Positions 7,659 to 12,471 of a stretch of DNA of 12,471 bases are shown in pieces; the stretch's first letter is position 1, and each line of letters starts with the position of its first letter. The position numbers and the translations under genes are program-made. Source of the stretch: Legionella longbeachae (GTDB taxonomy: Bacteria > Pseudomonadota > Gammaproteobacteria > Legionellales > Legionellaceae); assembly GCA_016191305.1 (NCBI GenBank), contig JACPOX010000222.1, positions 1 to 12,471 of the forward strand, given 5' to 3'. The notes below the pieces were generated by a model. The model was given only the letters and a program-made list of their open reading frames with translations, had not been told where the DNA came from and did not search any database.

Positions 7659-7853
7659 GTTAAGTTAACGTGAGTTCTGGATAAGAAGCACTTTAGATCT
7701 AAAGCTCTATGTCGATCCGTTCGCCCTGAGGAGTCGCATTAGCGACGTCACGCAGGGTTGTTTGGCACAGTGCTTTGCCTTCGAGACGGGCTAAGCCCTC
7801 CTCAGGCCGAACGGATCCAGGTAAATCAAATCCAGAATTCACGTTAAGTTAAG
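7659..7853. repeat. Palindromic MITE-like intergenic repeat, ~194 bp
   Basis: The two ends are inverted repeats: 24 bases at 7659-7682 (core TTAACGTGAGTTCTGGAT) against 7830-7853 reverse-complemented, with three mismatches. A second nested pair, GATCCGTTCGCCCTGAGGAG (7714-7733) and CTCCTCAGGCCGAACGGATC (7798-7817), is complementary except at one position. The centre contains CTTCGAGACGGGCT. There is no reading frame inside. A shortened relative is at 3248-3340. The CGTTCGGCCTGAGGAG / CTTCGAGACGG style matches palindromic repeats I associate with Legionella intergenic regions. No clear target-site duplication is visible. It could fold into a long cruciform or RNA hairpin and lies between convergently spaced parts of the dsbA2-glyQ gap. 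Confidence 0.78.
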
Positions 7854-7862
7854 TATTTTATA

Positions 7863-7886
7863 GGTTGGGCCATGGACCCAATCTAC
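7863..7886. repeat. GC-rich hairpin repeat downstream of dsbA2
   Basis: GGTTGGGCCATGGACCCAATCTAC is a near relative of the units at 3362-3380 and 3410-3433; both the hairpin and the flanking AATCTACA are shared with 3426-3433. Read on the dsbA2 strand it folds as TTGGGTC/GGCCCAA with one G-U pair and a 3-base loop, starting about 24 bases after the dsbA2 stop. It could protect the 3' end of that transcript; there is no U run. Confidence 0.5.
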
Positions 7887-7904
7887 ATTTTAAAGCAGGT
7901 TTAC

Positions 7905-8693
7905 TTACGAATTACCCGCTGCTTTCTTAATTAACTCTTGCAAGGATTCCTCAGTAGCAGCACCCGGAATAAATGAAGGTTCAGTTCCCGCTTTAAACTT
8001 ACCATCTGGAGTAGATGCAATAACAAATGCAGGAGTACCCATCAAATGTAACTTTTCAGCCAATTCACGGTTCGCATCCAAATCTGTCGTCACTTCTTTA
8101 CTTTGCATATCAGTTTTTAATTTTTTCATATCCAAACCTACAGATTTAGCAGTATCCATTACAATCCGATCAGTCAGGCGTTTATCAACAGCAATTAGCG
8201 CATTATGCATTGCTAAATATTTACCTTGCATACCAGCAGCTAAAGCAGCTCTTGAAGCCAGCTCAGAGCTCTTACCAAAAATTGGAAACTCTTTATAAAT
8301 AACTCGCAAGTCACTGTCTTTTTTAATTAAACTCTCAATCACTGGTGACATTTTTTTGCAGTGGATGCATTGATAATCAAAAAATTCGACTATGGTCACA
8401 TTACCTTTAGGGTTACCGACAACAGTTGTTTTACCTTTGAATAATTGATCTGTATTATCTTTAATCGCAGATTGTGCTTGTTGTTGCATGTTTTGTTGTT
8501 GTTTTTGTTGTAGCGCTTGTGACGCCTCCAATAAAACTTCCGGATTAGCCACTAGATAGTCATGTACCACTTTTTCAATGTCTTTTTTTTGCGCATCAGA
8601 TATAGGAGTCGTAGTAGCATCTGCTGCCATAATTGATGGTGAGACTAAAGACGCAGTCAGTGCTCCTATTGTTAATAAATTTGTAAATTTCAC
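7905..8693 (-). CDS. dsbA2: Periplasmic DsbA2/Com1-like thiol:disulfide oxidoreductase
   Basis: Secreted thioredoxin-fold protein that makes or isomerises disulfides in exported proteins. The 262 residues start with a signal peptide probably cut after 'PSIMA' (residue 23). A helical N-terminal region (about 32-85, including 'KQQQNMQQQAQ') is typical of the dimerising Com1/DsbA2/ScsC group rather than classical monomeric DsbA. The thioredoxin domain follows, with active site C109-I-H-C112 in 'FFDYQCIHCKK' and the cis-proline loop 'MGTPAFVI' (Thr220-Pro221). In L. pneumophila the dimeric DsbA2 is reported to be bifunctional and important for Dot/Icm secretion; assignment to that orthologue is by resemblance. 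The start codon is GTG at 8693, supported by AAGGGG six bases upstream and the good signal sequence. It lies between uvrD and glyQ on the same strand with long gaps on both sides, so it is probably its own transcription unit. Confidence 0.88.
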   Translation of the reverse strand: MKFTNLLTIGALTASLVSPSIMAADATTTPISDAQKKDIEKVVHDYLVANPEVLLEASQALQQKQQQNMQQQAQSAIKDNTDQLFKGKTTVVGNPKGNVTIVEFFDYQCIHCKKMSPVIESLIKKDSDLRVIYKEFPIFGKSSELASRAALAAGMQGKYLAMHNALIAVDKRLTDRIVMDTAKSVGLDMKKLKTDMQSKEVTTDLDANRELAEKLHLMGTPAFVIASTPDGKFKAGTEPSFIPGAATEESLQELIKKAAGNS

Positions 8694-8857
8694 GCAGTTC
8701 CCCTTATTTTAATAGTTGACCTCAGTTCAGAGCTGGGGTTAGTTAACTTAATACCAACATCCATACAAACGGCACCCTAGCATCCACTTAAAAAAAATTC
8801 AATAGTTATAGAGGTTATCCGATGCATTTGAAGAGGCTCTATCACATTTCGTCTCTT
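8694..8857. other. Intergenic region: end of uvrD and promoter region of dsbA2
   Basis: On the minus strand, GATAGAG (8844-8838) and CTCTAT (8814-8809) can form a weak long-loop stem, followed about 10 bases later by eight Ts (8797-8790); this may be the uvrD terminator but it is poor. Nearer dsbA2, the imperfect dyad CCTCAG (8719-8724) / CTGGGG (8732-8737) lies just upstream of AT-rich sequence. The dsbA2 ribosome site is AAGGGG (8705-8700). I could not settle on a convincing -35/-10 pair. Confidence 0.3.
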
Positions 8858-11017
8858 CTAAACTTCTAGATTGGCATAAGCTAAAACAAGCCATTTTACA
8901 CCATATTCACTAAATTTCACCTGGACTCGAGTATGCGCACCACTCCCTTCGACGGCTAAAACCACACCCGGACCAAATTTGGCATGGGTCACACTCTGTC
9001 CTAAAGATAAACCAGAGGACTCTGGCACAAAAGCAGGTTTATTTCGAGAAGTAACTGGTGATTGAAACCTGGCTTTTACTCGAATTTCATCAATTAATTC
9101 CTGTGGCAATTCATTTAGAAATCGGGAAGGTCGATGATATTCCTCTCGTCCATATTGTCGTCTGATTTCCGCATAAGATAAAATCAGCTTTTGCATAGCT
9201 CGTGTCATGCCAACATAACACAAACGACGTTCCTCTTCTAAACGCCCAGGCTCCTCCAAAGACTGTTTCCCAGGAAAAACGCCTTCTTCTAATCCAACCA
9301 AGAACACAATAGGGAATTCAAGACCTTTAGCCGAGTGCAAGGTCATCAAATGTACATAACGCTCATGTTCTCCAGCCTGTCTTTCTCCAGCTTCCAAAGA
9401 AGCATGAGCTAAAAATGCATTTATTAAAGGAAGCTCTTCTTCATCACCCTCTTCATAACGAAACTGTTTCGCCGCATTAATCAATTCTTGTAAGTTATCA
9501 AGACGAGATTCCGATTTATCTCCTTTTACTTTACTGAAATGAGAATATAAACCACTCATTTGAATCACTACAGATAATTGCTCATCGAGTTCCATTGTTA
9601 CAGTATTTTGCTGTAATTGCTCAATTAATTCAATGAACTTTGTAAGTGCTATACCTGCTCGTTGTGCTATCTCTCCAGAGCTTAACAATGCTTTGGCTGC
9701 ATGCCACAAAGAACATTGTTCGGTTTTGGCATAATAACGCAGTTCCTCCATGGTTTTCTCACCAATACCTCGAGTTGGAAAATTAACAACGCGCTCAAAA
9801 GCGGTATCGTCACCAGGATTTACCAATAAACGTAAATAAGCCAAAGAATCCTTTACTTCAGCGCGATCAAAGAACCGTAATCCTCCATAAATACGATAGG
9901 ATATGTCAGCCCGCAATAAGGCCTCTTCTAACACCCTCGACTGTGCATTTGAGCGATATAAAATAGCAATTTCATTCGTGTTTGTGCCCTGATTCATTTC
10001 CATTTTAATTCGTTCGCAGACAAAACGAGCTTCTTCGAGTTCATTAAATGCACTATAAACTAAAATTTTTTCACCAGTTGCCCCTTCTGTCCACAAATCC
10101 TTCCCCATTCGGGAGTTATTATGGGTTATTAATGCATTTGCTGCATCGAGTATCGTAGCAGTTGACCGATAATTTTGTTCGAGACGAATAACCTGCGTGT
10201 CTTTAAAATCTCGAGAAAACTGCTGAATGTTCTCAACTTTTGCTCCACGCCAACCATAAATAGATTGATCGTCATCACCAACGGCCAAAACAGCAGTATG
10301 TTCACTTGCGAGCAGTCGTATCCATGCGTACTGAATCGTATTAGTATCCTGGAACTCATCAACTAAAATGGCTTGAAAACGTTGACGGTAATGAGCAAGA
10401 ATTTCTGGGTTGTCGCGCAATAACTCATGCGTTCTTAATAACAATTCTGCAAAATCAATCACACCTGCTGTTTGGCAAGCCTGCTCATAAGCGCTGTAAA
10501 TTTTCACTAATGTTTTCCCTGGCCCATAAGACAAGGTATGCACATGCTGAGGCCTGAGTCCTTCATCTTTTCTACCATTAATATAAGATTGCGCTTGTTT
10601 GACTGGCCATTGTTCTGGATCAAGATTTAATGAGGCGATAACTCGCTTTATCATGCGTGCTTGATCTTCAGAATCAAGAATATGAAACTGTTCTGATAAA
10701 TTAGCATCTTTATAATGACGACGTAACAAGCGATGACACAATCCATGAAAAGTTCCTACCCACAAACCTAATACAGGAGTAGCAAGGATGCTGTTTAAGC
10801 GTGCTCTCATTTCACCAGCAGCTTTGTTGGTAAAAGTTACTGCTAAAATTCCAAGCGGTGATATATGCTCTTCTTCAATTAACCAGGCAATACGACTCAC
10901 TAAAACTTTTGTTTTTCCACTTCCTGCACCAGCAAGAACCAGCGTATTACCTAGAGGAGAGACAACTGCTTCGCGCTGCCGCTCATTTAGCCCTTTAAGA
11001 ATTGCACTAAGAGTCAT
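8858..11017 (-). CDS. uvrD: DNA helicase II, UvrD
   Basis: Superfamily 1A 3'-5' helicase acting in nucleotide excision repair and methyl-directed mismatch repair. The 719 residues are almost identical in length to E. coli UvrD (720) and very similar throughout. Seen in order: 'LNERQREAV' Q-motif region, Walker A 'LAGAGSGKT' (28-36), motif Ia 'AVTFTNKAAGEM', motif II 'VDEFQDTN' (219-226), motif III 'GDDDQSIYGWRG' (247-258), 'RLEQNYRST' motif IV, 'TLHSAKGLEFP' motif V (559-569), 'EERRLCYVGMTRA' motif VI (about 595-607), and the C-terminal Tudor-like domain 'LGQSVTHAKFGPGVV' to 'WLVLAYANLEV'. That C-terminal domain favours UvrD over Rep. I use the ATG at 11017; 36 further in-frame upstream codons do not resemble the family. 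The ribosome site is weak (GGAATAAATTT). It is divergent from the PIP-like gene. Confidence 0.96.
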   Translation of the reverse strand: MTLSAILKGLNERQREAVVSPLGNTLVLAGAGSGKTKVLVSRIAWLIEEEHISPLGILAVTFTNKAAGEMRARLNSILATPVLGLWVGTFHGLCHRLLRRHYKDANLSEQFHILDSEDQARMIKRVIASLNLDPEQWPVKQAQSYINGRKDEGLRPQHVHTLSYGPGKTLVKIYSAYEQACQTAGVIDFAELLLRTHELLRDNPEILAHYRQRFQAILVDEFQDTNTIQYAWIRLLASEHTAVLAVGDDDQSIYGWRGAKVENIQQFSRDFKDTQVIRLEQNYRSTATILDAANALITHNNSRMGKDLWTEGATGEKILVYSAFNELEEARFVCERIKMEMNQGTNTNEIAILYRSNAQSRVLEEALLRADISYRIYGGLRFFDRAEVKDSLAYLRLLVNPGDDTAFERVVNFPTRGIGEKTMEELRYYAKTEQCSLWHAAKALLSSGEIAQRAGIALTKFIELIEQLQQNTVTMELDEQLSVVIQMSGLYSHFSKVKGDKSESRLDNLQELINAAKQFRYEEGDEEELPLINAFLAHASLEAGERQAGEHERYVHLMTLHSAKGLEFPIVFLVGLEEGVFPGKQSLEEPGRLEEERRLCYVGMTRAMQKLILSYAEIRRQYGREEYHRPSRFLNELPQELIDEIRVKARFQSPVTSRNKPAFVPESSGLSLGQSVTHAKFGPGVVLAVEGSGAHTRVQVKFSEYGVKWLVLAYANLEV

Positions 11018-11212
11018 AAATTTATTCCAGAAAAATAGTTGCCCTATTTTATACCCAAGAAACGTGGGAATGCTATGTTTTGTACGACTTGATTTTTCAT
11101 GAGATAATGAAGCTATACTATACAATTATAAATCTATATTAATTTATTGCTTTCAGACGTTTCCCAGCGCAAAATAAAGCAAGATGGCAAAACAATTTTC
11201 TAAAGGACTAAA
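11018..11212. promoter_or_regulatory. Divergent promoter region between uvrD and the PIP-like gene
   Basis: This 195-base AT-rich region must drive both flanking genes. Toward the right, TTGTAC (11080-11085) and GATAAT (11103-11108) are spaced 17 bases and are a plausible promoter; TATACT (11114-11119) is an alternative -10. Toward uvrD, TATAAAAT (11053-11046 on the minus strand) is a good -10 about 30 bases before the uvrD ATG but has no matching -35. I see no LexA-type CTGT-N8-ACAG box. AAAGGA (11202-11207) is the ribosome site for the gene at 11213. Confidence 0.35.
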
Positions 11213-12175
11213 ATGCATTCGCTCTATCCATCAATTAAACCTTATGCACAACATGAATTAAAAGTCAGCGCACTGCATACACTTTATATTGAAGAAACAG
11301 GAAATCCTGAAGGACTGCCTGTAATGGTTCTGCATCCAGGACCTGGAGCCTCCTCTGGTGATGGTTACCTAAGACGTTTTTTTGATCCACAACATTATCG
11401 GATCATACTTTTCGATCAACGAGGTTGCGGACGTTCTATACCGCATTTGGAAACTCGTGAAAACACAACCAGTTTTTTGTTGGATGACATAGATACTATC
11501 AGAGATTTTCTGGGATTATCCGAGTTTGTATTATCGGGCGGCGGCTGGGGTTCTTTGCTTGCTTTACTCTACGCGCAAAAATTTCCTCAACAAATTAAAG
11601 CGCTTCAACTCCACCAAATTTTTCTCGGAAGACAAAAAGATTTTGACTGGTTTTACAAGCAAGGAGCTAATCTCGTTTATCCTGACTATTGGAAAGAATT
11701 TATCAATATCGTCCCTGAAAACATGCTCAATGCCATTCCCCAATATTATGCCACATGCCTGCAAGGACCGAACGAACTGGCCCGAATGAGTGCAGCTAAA
11801 TCCTGGGCTTTATGGGAAGCACGTTGCAGTAGTTTACAGCCACATTTATATGTGATTGATCAATACAGTGATCCTCACTTTGCCTTAGCTCTTGCAACCT
11901 TGGAATCCTATTTCATCAACAATCATTTTTTTATCGAAGAAAATCAAGTAATAGCTAATGCTCACAAAATAAGGCACATTCCAACTTATATTGTTCATGG
12001 CCGTTTTGACTTGATCTCCCCGTTGGCCGGAGCGTTTGAACTTTATCAAGCAATACCTGCATCTAATCTGAGAGTAGTACGTGACGCAGGGCATTCTGAT
12101 AGAGAGTCTGGAATTATTGATGCACTGATTTATGCCAGTAAAGAAATCTCTAAGCAAGGACTTGATGCATGTTGA
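11213..12175 (+). CDS. Proline iminopeptidase-like alpha/beta hydrolase, apparent loss of catalytic serine
   Basis: Prolyl aminopeptidases (family S33) remove N-terminal proline from peptides. The 320 residues cover the whole family: 'LYIEETGNPEG' (24-34), 'VLHPGPGASSGD' (39-50), 'FFDPQHYRIILFDQRGCGRS' region (56-75), the cap 'FDWFYKQGA' and 'SWALWEA' (197-203, Glu202 being the usual N-terminus-binding acid), then 'IVHGRFDLISPL' with Asp266 and 'RDAGHS' with His294. The nucleophile elbow, normally GGSWGS, reads G109-G110-G111-W112-G113-S114. The serine codon position 11543-11545 is GGC (Gly), one transition from AGC (Ser). The oxyanion motif HGGPG is HPGPG. The reading frame is otherwise intact, so this may be a pseudoenzyme, a protein with another function, or an early pseudogene. 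Start supported by AAAGGA at 11202-11207. It overlaps dtd by 7 bases, so the two are co-transcribed. I withhold the symbol pip because activity is doubtful. Confidence 0.9.
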   Translation: MHSLYPSIKPYAQHELKVSALHTLYIEETGNPEGLPVMVLHPGPGASSGDGYLRRFFDPQHYRIILFDQRGCGRSIPHLETRENTTSFLLDDIDTIRDFLGLSEFVLSGGGWGSLLALLYAQKFPQQIKALQLHQIFLGRQKDFDWFYKQGANLVYPDYWKEFINIVPENMLNAIPQYYATCLQGPNELARMSAAKSWALWEARCSSLQPHLYVIDQYSDPHFALALATLESYFINNHFFIEENQVIANAHKIRHIPTYIVHGRFDLISPLAGAFELYQAIPASNLRVVRDAGHSDRESGIIDALIYASKEISKQGLDAC

Positions 12176-12471
12176 TTGTCATTCAAAGGGTAAAGCATGC
12201 ACAGGTGGATATTGCTGATGAGACTGTTGGCAAAATAGACCAGGGTTTACTAATACTCTGTGGGTTTGAACCGGATGATACTGAACTTCATATTAATAAA
12301 ATGTTAGATAAATGCATCAACTATCGTATTTTTGATGACAGTCAAGGCAAAATGAATTTAAGCCTTAAAGAGGTGAATGGTGGTTTATTATTAGTACCAC
12401 AATTTACTTTAATGGCTGAGACACAAAATGGTTTGCGTCCCAGTTTTTCAAAAGCAGCTCCACCAAAACTT
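12169..12471 (+). CDS. dtd: D-aminoacyl-tRNA deacylase Dtd (3' end outside window)
   Basis: Dtd hydrolyses D-aminoacyl-tRNAs, and also glycyl-tRNA-Ala, to protect translation. The first 101 codons are present: 'MLIVIQRVKHAQVDI' is the usual N-terminus, followed by 'GLLILCGF', 'YRIFDDSQGKMNLSL' (53-67), 'PQFTLMAET' and 'GLRPSFSKAAPP'. The full protein is usually about 145 residues, so the last third, including the active-site Gly-cisPro 'NxGP', lies beyond the window. The family's SQFTL motif reads PQFTL here; Gln, Phe, Thr and Leu are kept. The ATG at 12169 overlaps the stop of the preceding gene (ATGTTGA), with CAAGGA at 12155-12160 as ribosome site. Confidence 0.95.
   Translation, partial: MLIVIQRVKHAQVDIADETVGKIDQGLLILCGFEPDDTELHINKMLDKCINYRIFDDSQGKMNLSLKEVNGGLLLVPQFTLMAETQNGLRPSFSKAAPPKL

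Noticed and set aside
7556..7660. T-box riboswitch in the glyQ leader
   Set aside because: No T-box consensus (TGGNACCGCG-like) or specifier-loop structure is visible, and T-boxes are not expected in gammaproteobacteria.
8715..8743. Plus-strand promoter TTGACC...TTAGTT
   Set aside because: The -10 match is poor and it would transcribe antisense into uvrD with no gene to serve.
10129..10366. Short overlapping frames on both strands within uvrD
   Set aside because: They fall within the helicase motif region of uvrD (near motifs II-III) in other frames and have no ribosome sites or domain features.
11018..11125. N-terminal extension of UvrD by 36 codons
   Set aside because: The extension does not resemble UvrD, whose usual N-terminus aligns at the ATG at 11017, and it would occupy the divergent promoter.
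1..12471. CRISPR array, tRNA, rRNA or insertion-sequence transposase
   Set aside because: I found no regularly spaced direct repeats, cloverleaf sequence, rRNA-like blocks or transposase motifs on either strand.

Overview
The window looks like a chromosomal segment from a Legionella species or a close relative in the Legionellales. The sequence is AT-rich. It has a DsbA2/Com1-type periplasmic thiol oxidoreductase, gammaproteobacterial versions of MetNI, UvrD, GlyQ/GlyS and RsmJ, and a long hydrophilic coiled-coil protein behind a PmrA-type tandem operator, as expected of a Dot/Icm-secreted effector. The genus call is inference; no rRNA or other definitive marker is present.

Layout, left to right. 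(1) 1-1684, + strand: the 3' end of metN, complete metI, and a broken metQ, i.e. a D/L-methionine ABC importer operon whose binding-protein gene has lost roughly 35-45 codons and gone out of frame. A hairpin follows at 1691-1729. (2) 1760-3252, + strand: a PmrA-like direct repeat and a -10 box, then a 476-residue lysine/glutamate-rich protein, my best candidate for a little-described effector. Its stop codon lies inside the end of a dispersed repeat. (3) 3248-3560: repeat-rich spacer. (4) 3567-3737, + strand: a 56-residue charged protein resembling the PA3496 family. (5) 7555 down to 3849, - strand: a tightly overlapping glyQ-glyS-rsmJ operon (glycyl-tRNA synthetase alpha and beta, then a 16S rRNA methyltransferase). 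(6) 7556-7904: spacer with a terminator-like hairpin, a ~194-bp palindromic repeat element and a small GC-rich hairpin. (7) 8693 down to 7905, - strand: dsbA2-like gene with a GTG start. (8) 11017 down to 8858, - strand: uvrD. (9) 11213 onward, + strand, divergent from uvrD: a proline-iminopeptidase-like gene whose catalytic serine codon reads glycine, overlapping the start of dtd, which runs off the right edge.

Most of the window is conserved housekeeping: translation (glyQS, rsmJ, dtd), DNA repair (uvrD), envelope disulfide chemistry (dsbA2) and methionine uptake (metNIQ). The unusual content is the metQ deletion, the apparent loss of the nucleophile in the PIP-like protein, the putative effector with its PmrA-like operator, and the dispersed palindromic repeats, one of which forms the effector gene's 3' end. 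I see no CRISPR array, tRNA, rRNA, transposase or phage gene.
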